Shown: positions 33,370 to 44,094 of the stretch, piece by piece
How the letters are laid out: each line of letters starts with the position of its first letter
Numbering within the stretch: position 1 is the first letter of the stretch
NCBI RefSeq assembly: GCF_904849725.1
Contig: NC_058518.1
Span: 391,579,581 to 391,643,580, forward strand
DNA from: Hordeum vulgare subsp. vulgare
Lineage: Eukaryota; Streptophyta; Magnoliopsida; Poales; Poaceae
DNA: 64,000 nt
Reading direction: 5' to 3'
Notes under the pieces: generated by a model
The model's input: the letters and a program-made list of their open reading frames with translations, nothing else
Told to the model about the DNA's origin: nothing
The model's database searches: none
Position numbers and translations under genes: made by a program

Positions 33370-35153
33370 TGTTGGAAATATGCCCTAGAGGCAATAATAA
33401 AATGGTTATTATCATATTTCCTTGTTCATGATAATCGTCTATTGTTCATGCTATAATTGTATTAACAGGAAACAGCAATACATGTGTGAATAAATAGATC
33501 ACAATGTGTCCCTAGCAAGCCTCTAGTTGGCTAGCTCGTTAGTCAATAGATGATCATGGTTTCCTGATCATGTGCATTAGATGTCATTGATAACGGGATC
33601 ACATCATTGGGAGAATGATGTGATGGACAAGACCCAATCCTAAGCATAGCACTAGATCGTATTGTTCGTATGCTAAAGCTTTTCTAATGTCAAGTGTCTT
33701 TTCCTTCGACCGTGAGATTGTGCAACTCCCGGATACCGTAGGAGTGCTTTGGGTGTATCAAACGTCACAACGTAACTGGGTGACTATAAAGGTGCACTGC
33801 GGGTACCTCTGAAAGTGTCTGTTGGGTTGGTACGAATCGAGATCGGGATTTGTCACTCCGTGTGACGGAGAGGTATCTCTGGGCCCACTCGGTAGAACAT
33901 CATCATGAGCTCAATGTGACTAAGGAGTTAGTCACACGATGACGTGCTACGTAACGAGTAAAGAGACTTACCGGTAACGAGATTGAACAAGGTATAGGTA
34001 TACCGACGATCGAATCTCGGGCAAGTTCTATACCGACAGACAAAGGGAATTGTATACGGGATTGATTGAATCCTTGACATCGTGGTTCATCCGATGAGAT
34101 CATCGTGGAGCTAGTGGGAGCCACCATGGGTATCCAGACCCCGCTGATGGTTATTGGCCGGAGAAGTGTCTCGGTCATGTATGCCTGTCTCCCGAACCCG
34201 TAGGGTCTACACACTTAAGGTTCGATGACGCTAGGGTTATAGGGAATTGTTATACGAGGTTATCGAAAGTTGTTCAGAGTCCCGGATGAGATCCCGGACA
34301 TCACGAGGAGCTCCGGAATGGTCCGGAGGTAAAGATTGATATATAGGACGGATGGTTTCGGACACCGGAAGTGTTTCGGGCATCACCAGTAACGTACCGG
34401 GACCACCGGAGGTGGCCCCGGGGGTCCACCGAAGGGGGGCAACGACCCCGGGAGGCTAGATGGGCCAAGTGGGGAAGGGAACCAGCCCCTAGGTGGGTTG
34501 GTGCACGCCCCCCCCCCCCCCACTCAGCCCAGGGCGCGAAAAGATGGGAGAGGGGGGGAACCCTAGCGCAGGTGGGCCTAAGGCCCACCAGAGGGGTGCG
34601 CCACCCCTCCTCCCTGCCCTGGCCGCCGCCCCCTCTCCCATCTGGGGTTGCCGCACCCCTTGGGGGTGGGAACCCTAAGGGCTGCGCCCCCTCCCTCTCC
34701 CCCTATATATAGTTGAGGTTTCGGGGCTGTTTAGCACACGGTTTTCTCTCTCTCTCTCTCGGCGCAGCCCTCCCGCTTCTTCCTCCTCCTCTGTGCTGGT
34801 GCTTGGCGAAGCCTTGCCGGGAGACCTCGTCGCTCCATCAACACCACGCCGTCGTGCTTCTGGAGTTCTTCCCCAACCTCTCCCTCCTCCTTGCTGGATC
34901 AAGGTGCGGGAGACGTCACCGGGCTGCACGTGTGTTGAACGCGGAGGTGCCGTAGTTCGGCACTAGATCGGAATCACACCGCGATCTGAATCGCCGCGAG
35001 TACGACTCCATCAACCGCGTTCTAGTAACGCTTCCGCTTAGCGATCTTCAAAGGTAGGAAGATGGACTCACCCCTCTCTCGTTGCTGGTCTCTCCATAGG
35101 AAGATCTGAATATGCGTAGGAAATTTTTTGAATTTATGCTACGTTTACCAACA
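33370..35153 (+). repeat. BARE1/WIS/Angela-type 3' LTR
   Basis: 1784 bp, TGTTGGAAATATGCCCTAGA...TTTACCAACA, preceded by the polypurine stretch AAGTGGGAGA. Contains a C14 run at 34508-34521 and a (CT)n run near 34743-34760 behind a TATATATAG box (34704). The 5' partner is not in the window. Family assignment is firm from the LTR start. Confidence 0.95.
34704..34712 (+). promoter_or_regulatory. TATA box of the BARE1-type LTR
   Basis: CCCCTATATATAGTTGAGG lies in the downstream third of the LTR, the known promoter position in this family, followed by the CT-rich leader. Confidence 0.6.
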
Positions 35154-35568
35154 GTCGTTGCCCACCGCCACCACAAATGAGATCGTCGTTGCCGACCAAG
35201 ACATGGAGATGCAGGCGGGCGCGGAGGTGGTGTGTGATCCACACGCCGAGATGCAGTATGCCCCTGATGTTGTCTGTGATCCAGAGGCGGAGATGCAGTC
35301 CGCCGCTGATGATGTGTCTGATGCTGACACGGAGATCTAGCTTCCCGTTGGTGGCGAGGGTCAGCACGATGCTGATGATAAAGTGGGGGCGCTTCTGGAC
35401 GAAGTCAAGGCATTCGTGGATAACTTCTCAGCGCTCCTCGACCAGGTCGAGCAGTTCGTGCACCAGCTCACGATCACCCACCGCACGGGCGACGCCTTCC
35501 TAGAGCCGGGGAGGGCCTTGATGATGTTGGGTAGCGATGGCTCCGTAGCGGCGCTATACTTTTGCTGA
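35154..35568 (+). pseudogene. Unrecognised ORF with four 14-residue repeats, one stop
   Basis: The frame enters from the LTR junction (SLPTATTNEIV) and contains four consecutive 42-bp units (35175-35342) of the form V-x-D-x-x-x-E-M-Q-x-A-x-(D/E)-x. In the fourth unit the Gln codon of EMQ is TAG (35338-35340). The same frame stays open behind it: VGALLDEVKAFVDNFSALLD, QVEQFVHQLTI and AALYFC before TGA at 35566-35568. The tail looks helical and amphipathic. The start of the gene was cut off by the copia insertion. I do not recognise the family; it could be a host gene fragment or a part of the neighbouring transposon. Confidence 0.45.
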
Positions 35569-35677
35569 CATGTTGAAGTATTTGAAGGAATTGTCCCCGG
35601 AGGAAGAAGGCGAGGGAGATAACTGATGGTGTTTACATTACAAAATCCTACTACATCATGCGTGGAAAATTAAACTA

Positions 35678-38071
35678 TTAAACCGCGTTCAAGTACTCTT
35701 CCGCCGTAGCCACAAACTCCTGCTCGCAACCTAATTGATCTGGGAGTCCACCATTATTCTCAAGTGATATTTTCTTTATGTGAGGAATCTTGTAGAAATT
35801 TGATCCTTTATGCCGAATGATCTCTCTCATGCATGTCATATGCGTCAAGAAAATTCGGTTTAACTTCTTAGGAGAGTACTTTCTAAAAGCCTTCTGTAAT
35901 TTCTTGCATATGTCCTCCAAACTCTGCGGCATCATCTTATGAAACGATGTCTGCAATGATGCGAAAAACCCTAGATCGTTTACATTTGTTTCGGGGGAAT
36001 TTGGTGGCTGGCATGTTAACCTAATGTCCCATCCACCATGTTGCATAACATAAACAACATCCGGATCATCGATGCGCACATGATTTTTTTGCATTATCTT
36101 GTTGTATAAAAATTGTACTACCGCGGTCTCGCCACTTAGCCTTGGTTGCTGGCAACACAGCGTTGACGAGGAAGTGTTTGCTAACCTGCATTTTGTAAAA
36201 AATGATCATTAGTTAACCATGAAATCTTATACACTGAAATTGGAAAAATGAAATGAAGGCAAACCTCCTTAGTGACTGGACTAATGTGCTTCAATTCCAA
36301 AGTTCCCCTTAACCTATTCTGACTGCCCCTTTCGGCAGGCTTCCACTCGATGAATGGCCAAACTCCAATCTTGCCATCAAAAATGCAATTCCCATTGCTA
36401 TCAAACCTTGGTCTAGCTACAACAGCAAGGAACATCACGTTTTGGATCCACCCTTTGTTCTTGCAATGTCTCCCTGGCTCGGACTCTTCGTTCGTCAAAT
36501 AAAACCATTGACTTTCACGGGTGCGAAAAAAACTTTTCTCATGCAAACTTGAAATCGAAGGCTCCAACATAGAAAGGCAATAACATACCCTTGTCTTCTT
36601 ATTCTCTTTTGTTAGTGTCGGCTTCAAGGCATTGTCGTGGCGCCGAAACTTCTTCTCTTTCAGACGTCGGTGCAGGGTTGAAACGGACATGTGCATAGCC
36701 TTCGAAAGTGATTCAAGTGTTGTCCTTTTTTGTGGTGGTATTTGTTCCATGGCAACGGTGTCAAACTCAGACGGTGTCAAGCTCAATCCGTTTGCGGCCA
36801 CATCGCTTCTTCTTCTTGTTGATCACAGCGTTTACACCTCCACCAAGCATGCCATTCTTCCATATCCGCACTACACTCCTCCGCGACATATTGCATTGAA
36901 GTACCACGGCCTTGCTCACTCCATGCTTCAACCGACCTAGTCAACCATTTTTCTGTAACAGCACGTTATAAACATGTCGCTTGTCCTTGTTGCTGTAATG
37001 AGATCTGGTTTGAATGTTCGCCAAATGATCTGCGTGTACGCGATAACTTAAATTACATGAACAATACTTACGAGAATGTAAATAATATTGTAGCCGAGAG
37101 TAATGTATACACACAATCTAAACGAAAAACAAAACGTTGTTGCGTACTTAGGTCCACCGTTCGAGCTTGGGTGTTGTTGTCGCTGCCCGAGTTGCTCTCG
37201 CTGTCGCTGTCGCTGTCCGAGTCCTCGTCCATGCTAGCATCTCCAGCAGCATCACCTTCTCCATACCAGGGGCCTAGTATGCGGCGGCCACGTCCGGCTC
37301 CATGGACGACGCCAGGCCCGGTGCCATGTCCGACACCAACGACCACAGCCTCTTGGGCGTTGCCCAGCCCACGGCCACCTCTGGCTCCACGGCCACGTCC
37401 TGTTGCACGACCGATGCCACGGCCCGCAGGCTCGTCCATGTCGCTATGTCCACGGCCACGACCGGCTGCACGGCTAACACCACGACCAGCGCCGCGGCCG
37501 ACGCGCACGCGACGACCGGCGCCATGCCTGCAGCCTCGTCAACGTCTAGCCCAGCGATACCTCCCACACCACGTCCAACGCCACGGCCAGCACTACCTCC
37601 TGCGCCACGCCCAACGCCAAGGCCATGTCCATCGTTGCCATGCCCAGCACCATGGCCAACGTCGCCCGGCCCCACAGCTGTGTTATCATTGCCTTGTCTG
37701 CGGCCATGTACGGCAGCGTCGTAGCACTCTCCTCGGCCACCTCCATCGCCTGGGCTGCGTCCGTGCCCTGTGAGGTCGAGCGCCGGACCTCGTGCTTGCC
37801 CAGTTAGGCCCGCACCAGCGGACCACCCGGCGGTCATACCACGGCCTGACAGGCCTAGCCGGCTGGGAACACGGCCTGCAGTTGCGCTACTGAGTCCGTC
37901 GTCAGCCACGCCGGTGTGCCGAACTGCACTTTGACGGAATCCTGCTAGAACGGCGCCGGCAAGCCCGTGAACTCCACGGCCGCGCCCAGCATCACCAAAA
38001 CCAACACCTATGCCAGCTTCCAACCTTCCATTCCCCTCTGGTGGTGGCTCGTTTAGGTCAATGAGGACCAT
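35678..38071 (-). pseudogene. Plant mariner-like (Tc1/mariner) transposase, broken
   Basis: The start is probably the ATG at 38071 (MVLIDLNEPPPEGNGRLEAG), leading into a long Gly/Arg-rich stretch and an acidic DSDSDSES run. The DNA-binding part follows in pieces (VYNVLLQKNG, a TGA, then LGRLKHGVSKAVVLQC and RRSVVRIWKNGMLGG at about 37000-36850). The catalytic part is at 36790-35678: LESLSKAMHMSVSTLHRRLK, RTRESQWFYLT, IFIQQDNA, WDIRLTCQPPNSP and NDLGFFASLQ. A 79-bp GT-AG intron (36186-36264) is visible. Breaks: a 16-bp tandem duplication (36753-36784) shifts the frame, a seventh A at 36084-36090 shifts it again, and the first catalytic Asp is gone. Terminal inverted repeats were not found. Such elements are the presumed enzyme source for Stowaway MITEs. 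Confidence 0.85.
36186..36264 (-). other. Intron of the mariner-like transposase
   Basis: Reverse strand AAGGAG|GTTTGCC at 36264 and ATGCAG|GTTAGC at 36186; 79 bp, in phase 0, joining ISPVTKE to VSKHFLVNAVLPA, both matching the transposase family pattern. Confidence 0.7.
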
Positions 38072-38660
38072 GGTTCCCGAAAGAAGATGGAGATGTAGGA
38101 GAAGAATGGTGTGGCTAAACTTGCTTGCTGCCCACCACTTTATACTACCGCAGTGCATGTACGATTTGCTATGACGAGAGAGGCAGTGTTCGAGTTCGGC
38201 GCCAACGCTGAAAAACCAAAAAATGAGCTAATGGTGTCGTGCATGCATGCAAGGCATGAAAACAAAAACTGGCCTATGCATGCAGATGAGAGAGAGAGGT
38301 GGGAGAGAGCGCGTGCGGCTATGCATGCATATGAGAGAGAGAGGTGGGAGAGAGCGCGCGCGGGCCGCTTTAGTTTTGAGGTTAGGCGGGAGAGAGCGTG
38401 CGCATGTAAATAAGTTCAGAGCGAAGGCGGGAGAGAGAGCGCGCGCATGCAGCCGTTAGCGCACAGCATAGTGCACGGGGCGTTGGAGTTATTGCTCGGG
38501 AGTCGAACGGATCAGAGTAAATACTACGGCGCGCACGGTTTTTCTGAAGAAAAAGGAGAAGGCTTATTGAACACTTTCTAAACCAGCTCAATTCATCCTA
38601 GCCAATAGACATTTTCTTGGTTGGTGAGATTTTAGATATGAGCCTTATAAACCGGTAAGA
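38072..38660. other. Upstream region of the mariner ORF with a 45-bp tandem duplication
   Basis: 38276-38320 and 38321-38365 are two near-identical 45-bp units (ATGCATGCAGATGAGAGAGA...), followed by further GAGAGAGCGCGCGC words to 38450. No gene. The purine-rich strand is the forward one. Confidence 0.6.
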
Positions 38661-39116
38661 AGGGAGTAGCATAGATGACACCTAAGAAGAAATATGGTGT
38701 GACAACTAATTAATGAGAAGTGAGAGAAATTACTCCATCCGTCACAGTTCATAAGGCATGCACGTGTCGTAGGTCGTTAAGTTGACTTATATATATTATT
38801 TAACATAAAAATTATATCATTGGAAAATAGAACATTTAAAGTTTTTAATGATATATTTTTTATAATATATGTCCCTCATTAAGTTGGTCAAATTAACGAC
38901 CTAGATACACGTGTCGGACTTATATCCGTGTTAAACTTATAAATTGAAACATGTTACTACTAGTACTCATACTAGAATAACATAGTAGATACCAAGACAA
39001 AATGAATTTATATGCTAATAAATGAAAGATTCAATATTAGTATCTTATATGTTACTATCCATTGTGAAGGTAATAATTTAAATTAGTAACGTATGTATGT
39101 TACTCTTCATTATGCT
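38661..39116. mobile_element. MITE split by a Stowaway-like MITE
   Basis: The outer ends AAGGGAGTAGCATAGATGAC (near 38667) and TATGTTACTCTTCATTATG (near 39095) are inverted relatives of the GGCTAGTCATAGTGGG family. Inside it, 38733-38960 starts ACTCCATCCGTCACAGTTCA and folds back on itself (GGCATGCACGTGTC with GACACGTGTATC and GTCGTTAA with TTAACGAC), as a Stowaway MITE does. Boundaries are approximate. Confidence 0.45.
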
Positions 39117-39276
39117 CCCCACCTAAATCGTATTGATAGGATTTGGCTCGTCCAATCTGCTCCCCACGTAAATCGCAGAGCTCTTCCTTAGATGAGCAAT
39201 ACACCTGGACGGAGTACTACGATGCTTGGTGGATGTTACTCAAATACTTGGTGGATGCCATTTCTCATTACCGAGT

Positions 39277-39320
39277 ACTCCCTCTCTAAACTAACATAAG
39301 ATTAGATTACTAAACCAGAA
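39277..39320. mobile_element. Stowaway terminal remnant
   Basis: TACTCCCTCTCTAAACTAAC resembles the Stowaway terminus CTCCCTCCGTAAACTAATATAAG as I recall it. Only one end is present. It lies about 140 bp behind the stop of the SAWADEE gene, in its likely 3' UTR. Confidence 0.4.
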
Positions 39321-39457
39321 CGAAATTAGACATGAAACATGGAAAGACAAAAGACAAAGTCCAAGACTATGAACTGAATGAAGCAAGACAAAGGCACAAA
39401 ATACCAATCGTCGAGCAGGGCACATAGATACATCGAAACAGAAGCGCAGCCCGCGAG

Positions 39458-40392
39458 CTAACCGATGATTATCCAGGCAGTTTTCCCCTCGCCGCCCCAG
39501 AGCGACGTGGCCCCGGTCGCCTGAGGCGCCGCCGTCGCGTTCTCCTCGCCGCCCAGGGGCGACAGGGCCCCGCTCCCTTGAGCCGCCGCCGCCGCCGCCT
39601 TGGCGTTGTCCTCGCCGTCGCGGAACCGGAACGACTTCGTCACGCGGTCCAGGAACTCGCTCAGCCGCGGTTCCTGGACCGGCGAGCCCTGCTCCGCCTT
39701 CGCGCTCTCCTCGCCGTCGCAGAAGCCGAACGACTTCGTCACGCGGTCCAGGAACTCGCTCAGCGCCGGGTCCTGGACTGTCGAGTCCTGCACACAGCAG
39801 ACCTCGCCGACGCCGACATCGTCCCAGCCGCCGCTGAGCGGCCCGTCCGTCCACCGCACCTTGAAGCGGCACGCGCACCGCTCCTCGCCGTCCACGGTGA
39901 CGTGAGCTGCTCTTTTCACCTGCACATTTGGCCAGCGCTTGTTAACAAGGCATATATATGCGCGACGAACGCAGCGAGGACGACGCAACGCGAAGGGCGT
40001 ACGGAATCGAGGACGGCGTCGTAGTACATGCGCTCGCCGTCGGAGATGGCGCGGAAGACGCAGAGATGCTGGCCGCGGCGGAGGTCGCCGCAGCGGGCGT
40101 CCTCGAGGGGCGGGCTCGCCGGGCGGAACCTGGCGCGGAGCGCCGCCACGTCGCGCGGGGAGGCGAGGTCGGCCGCGTTTGGTTCGTGCCACTCGTCGAA
40201 CTCCTCCAGGAATTCCTCGAACATGACGCGCAGCGACTCGTCCTGAAGCGCCACGCGCGCGCTGTACCACGCGCCGTCCTTTGCGCGGTACTCCATCCGC
40301 GGAGGCGCCCGGCGCGGCGGGGCAGGGGCCTTTTGCTTTCGCGGCGTCGGCATTGCCATGGTACGGTGAGAGTGGTGGCGCTTGGGTTTCAC
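39458..40392 (-). CDS. SAWADEE-domain protein, two exons
   Basis: Exon 1 is 40003-40392 and exon 2 39458-39919, joined across an 83-bp GT-AG intron; 283 residues with no stops or frameshifts. Residues 1-31 are basic. A SAWADEE domain spans about 33-185: MEYRAKDGAWYSARV at the start, LRARFRPAS and LEDARCGDLRRGQHLCVF in the middle, and RAAHVTVDGEERCACRFKVR after the intron. C101, H136, C145 and C147 fit the Cys/His zinc-ligand pattern of the family as I recall it. In Arabidopsis SHH1 this domain reads histone H3 tails (H3K9 methylation with unmodified K4) and recruits Pol IV for RNA-directed DNA methylation. This protein has no homeodomain. Its tail carries a 33-residue tandem duplication (LSEFLDRVTKSF twice) and an Ala/Gly-rich end. 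An alternative start is Met12 at 40359. It is the only gene here that looks intact; function is inferred from the domain. Confidence 0.75.
39920..40002 (-). other. Intron of the SAWADEE gene
   Basis: Reverse strand GATTCC|GTACGC at 40002 and TGTGCAG|GTGAAA at 39920, 83 bp, phase 0. Reading through instead also stays open but places a non-family segment in the middle of the domain, so splicing is preferred. Confidence 0.75.
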
Positions 40393-40453
40393 GATGTTTT
40401 CTAGACGGTCGAGCGTCTCGATCTTTTATTACTAGCTTTTTCACTGGTCCAAG

Positions 40454-40460
40454 TATATAC
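40454..40460 (-). promoter_or_regulatory. Possible TATA box of the SAWADEE gene
   Basis: Reverse strand TTGTATATACTTGG about 65 bp upstream of the ATG at 40392. The MITE at 40469 begins only 9 bp further upstream, so the remaining native promoter is very short. Confidence 0.35.
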
Positions 40461-40468
40461 AAGTAAAG

Positions 40469-40945
40469 CTGGCCAAACGGACCGTGCTTTGTGGACCGGC
40501 CCGAAAAAACGCCAGCCAGGCATGCCGCGGGCCGGGCCCGGCACGACTTAAACGGGTCGTGCCAGGCACGCGGCCTACTTTGAGCCGTGCCTGGGCCTGT
40601 GGGCCGACACGGCACGGCACGGCCCGTTTAACATTTTATTATTTATTTATATATAAGATAAAAAATAACCTAATAAGTCAAAATCGTCCAAAACACAGCC
40701 CAATATACTAAAGTCGACCCAAAAAACAGACTAACGGACCAAAATTAACCCAAATAACAACCTAAAATAATAAAAAACTAACAGGCTAGCTGGCCTGGTG
40801 TGCCTACGGGCCAGCCCGTATAGCCTCCGTGCCTGGGCCGAGAGGCTACGCCGATGGGCCGGCATGCACAGCCCGGCTAATAATCGGGCCCACGCGTGTC
40901 GTGCCGTGCGTGGCACGATTATGCGGGGCCGGCCCGTTTGGCCAG
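40469..40945. mobile_element. 477-bp MITE with 16-bp terminal inverted repeats (hAT-like)
   Basis: Left CTGGCCAAACGGACCG and right CGGCCCGTTTGGCCAG are inverted repeats with 15 of 16 matches. The interior is a GC-rich arm, an AT-rich centre (40630-40790) and a second GC-rich arm with GGCCCG-type words. No coding capacity. An 8-bp duplication of hAT type is not found; instead TATATACAAGTAAAG on the left and TATATACTAGTAAGA shortly after the right end look alike. It lies directly upstream of the SAWADEE gene. Confidence 0.6.
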
Positions 40946-40959
40946 GTCTATATACTAGT

Positions 40960-42343
40960 AAGAGCAATTACAACCCAAATCCTCCGTCCCCTCTGTTTGC
41001 GTGGACGCGAACAAAAGTACGTACCCAATGCGTTACACAAATTCAAAACGTATCTCTTTCGTGTCCATACAAAACTATTTTTATCAAAAATTATGTCTAA
41101 AAAGCATTGACGCGCATGCAGAGTGTTTCTTCTCATGTGCGTGTCCGTCCACACGTGACCGTGGTCAAAGCTAGCATCGTCTTTATTTACGACGCCGTCC
41201 ATTACGGGCCCATACGTTAGCGGCCCACATGCGTCCTTTTTTAATACGAGTGTGTCGGGGGCTCATCCTCTTCCAAAAACCGCCCCATCCACATCTAGCC
41301 ACCCGCTCCTCCCTCGTCGGCGGCAAAACCCTAGCCACCATGGATTTTTTTTTCTCTAGCAAAGACAAGGACAAGTCCCCGGCGCTCCCGTTGCCCGCAT
41401 CTTCCTCCCGCCCGCCTCGCGAGCGGGTGAACGTACCAGTGTACCAGGCGAGGTGGCACTGGGAGCATCGTGTCCCCCTCCCCTACCCCCGATGTCACGC
41501 TGCCGCACGACTCGCATTTGGATCCGGGGAGGATCCCAGTGCCAGCGGAGGAGGTGAGGCCCTGACGGCAACAACTGACACGAGAGCAGCGGCGCAACCC
41601 CGCCTACGCTAGAGATCCTCCCGATGGTAGGTTTGGTTTGTGTGGGAGCATGAGGAGCAACGCCAACATGGCGTCCGTGATGTGGTGAATGGACCGCCGC
41701 CGCCCTTCGTCATCCGAGAAGAAGACCGGGCAGCGAAGGCGGTGTACCAGAACGCGCTCGCAGTCGTCCTGCATGCAACCGAGGAGGAAACGCGCCTCAA
41801 GGAGGAGGAGGAGGAGGAGCGGCCTACCAGAAGCAGCTGGCGGAGTCCATGCCGCTCTTCATTGTCGGCAACTATGTTGTGTCGCCGCTGGCCCCGCAGC
41901 CCCCATCGAGCCAGGGTCACTCGTCCTCAGGCCTGAGTTGTACACCTGGGATGGGATGGTGCGCGAGTGGGTCAGCGCGGCACCCGTCTGGTTGGGTGCG
42001 ACACCGGAGCACGAGGCGGCCTACCCGGAACACTAGCGGGAGCGGCGGGTGTCGGAGGGGGACGTAGAGGCTCGGCGGATCGAGCTGCTGGAGCGTGAGG
42101 CTGAAGGTGAGGAGGAGGGGCACGTGCTGCCCAGCGAGCGCCGGTGCAACCACCAGCGGACAACGTCATCGCGACCTGTGAGACGACCTTCCCTTGGGCT
42201 GGCGCCGACGCTCGTCAACCTCACCGGCCCCGATGACGATGATGAGAAGGATGCCTAGGGCAACACGCCTCCACGTTATTAGTTTATTTAATTTTACGTT
42301 TAATGAGAGAGATCCGTCTAGTGAATGTATGGCCTTCAGGTCT
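40960..42343 (+). mobile_element. Non-autonomous DNA element carrying a broken ORF
   Basis: Starts near AGAGCAATTACAACCC (40960) and is cut at 42344 by element M. It carries the ORF described separately. This type of repeat, with a long purine-biased ORF and MITE-like ends, is common in Triticeae in my memory. The right end was not found. Confidence 0.45.
41340..42258 (+). pseudogene. Transposon-associated ORF, frameshifted
   Basis: ATG at 41340 in a good context (AGCCACCATGGAT) begins MDFFFSSKDKDKSPALPLPA and VYQARWHWEHRVPLPYPR, stopping at 41612. Homology then moves through other frames: VIREEDRAAKAVYQNALAVV, a glutamate/lysine run, WDGMVREWVSAAPVWLGATP (ending at an in-frame TAG near 42036) and ARRIELLEREAEGEEEGHV, finishing NLTGPDDDDEKDA at 42258. 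At least two frameshifts. The family is one I associate with Harbinger-like elements in wheat; its function is unknown. Confidence 0.55.
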
Positions 42344-44094
42344 TGAAAGCACATATGCTCCCTTGGTGATTTTGATAATTCATGACAACATACATTGCCT
42401 CTAGGACTAACACGTTTACCTAGATATTTCAGGTTTTAGTCCATGAAGAGCTATGGCTTAAGGTTTATGTGGAGATGCCCCTGGATGCAAGAAAGGAATA
42501 ATAATGGCTCAAGCTTCAAGCTAGAAGACTCTTCATTTTATATTTATGAGAAATCACTTTTGAGTCCATAGGAAAACCAATGCTATTAAAAGGGGGTGAT
42601 GTAGTAAAATTAACTGATTGCCAGCAAAACACTTAGTCATTTTTCCCACAGATCCACTCTGTCAAGTTCCACATTCACAAATTCGGTGTCACCAACATTG
42701 CCACATCGGACGCACCGAGTTTGAACCTAAGACAGAACCCTAGCCATTCCCACCAAATCGGTGCAACCGAAACTGCATCGGTGCTACCGAGTTTAGTGTG
42801 ACCAACATTCTGTTGCCAAGATAACCAAAATCGGAATTTTCGAGTTTGAGTATCGGTGCCACCGAGTTTGGCCATCGGATTGTTAGTCACCTTTTTGGTG
42901 CCACCGAGTTCTATATATCGGTCTCACCGAGATAAAAAAGTTCACCACTTTAGTGCTATTCGGTACCAACGAGTTGTCCACTTTGGTGTCACCGAGTTTG
43001 CTCTTTTGTGTGTAACGGTTGGATTTTGGTTGCTGCCTATATATACCCCTTCACCCACCTTTTATTCGTTGGAGAAGCACTCAGAACACACACTTCAATT
43101 CCAGATCCATTTTCTGAGAGAGAACCACCTACTCATGTGTTGAGACCAAGATATTCCAATCCAATCATTTGAATCTTGATCTCTAGCCTCCCCAAACTGC
43201 TTTCCACCAAATCAACCTCTCCTACCCATGCATATTCTATGAGAGAGAGATTTGTGTTGAGGAGACTATCTTTAGAAGCACAAGAGCAAGGAGTTCATTG
43301 TAATGCCCCAGAGTGTAACTTGCCATATTTGGAACCTTCATGTATGTGGGTCCATCATGTCATTGCCTTGTGAGATATATGCATGTGTTATTTCATGTGT
43401 GATCATACCTTGTCTACCCTTGCATTCATGCATCCATTCATCCATGCCTTCATTGTGTTTGTTGTTATTGTGGGTCCATGAATGTGGTTGTGATGTTGAT
43501 GTGCTATGTGATGTTGGAGTGCTGCATTTGAAAGTGGGTTTCATCTATGATAGTTTGCAACTAGGTTTTGAAACCCCCTTCTCTATTTTCTCAAGTTCAA
43601 ATTCTACTTGCTCTAACCCTGGTTCAAAATTGTAGATCATTTAGAGTGATTTGTGGTGGATGTGGTGCTAGGTTTAATGTGTTTTGTATCTATGTTTGAG
43701 AGGGTAGATATTCACAAAACAGATTAATTAATTTTTTTTGTAAATATTTAGGTGCTCCAAAAATTATCTTTTCATTTTATTTAAATAGGTCATAATTCTT
43801 TATGACGAGGGGCATTTTTATTTTTATTTTTGGAGCCATAGATTACCTAGGAGATTTATTGTTTGCTGGTTGTGTTTTAAATAGAAAAACCCCAGTGGGT
43901 TTTTCCTTTCTCTATCTCGCGCCAAGCGAAGCCCAACTCCCTCCTCGCTGGCCCATCTCCTCCCTCCTCTCGTTATCCAGCCCAGCTCCACGACAGTCCC
44001 CTACCTCTCGTTGGCGTCACCACTGTATGAACCAGCCTCCACCACCGATCATCCTTGCATCGATCCTGCGGCTCCAGCTCGTCCCCCGAGGCGA

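Noticed and set aside
35048..35367. Reverse-strand frames opposite the 42-bp repeat ORF
   Set aside because: They exist because the repeat length is a multiple of three, which keeps all frames open; the forward frame continues into a non-repetitive tail, so it is preferred.
37057..37773. Forward-strand frames opposite the mariner N-terminus
   Set aside because: They mirror the Gly/Arg-rich coding strand and are Pro/Arg/His-rich shadows without a recognisable domain.
39458..40615. A 385-codon frame covering the SAWADEE gene region without splicing
   Set aside because: Its first half reads exon 1 in the wrong frame and is Arg/Pro-rich. The spliced model matches the domain on both sides of the intron.
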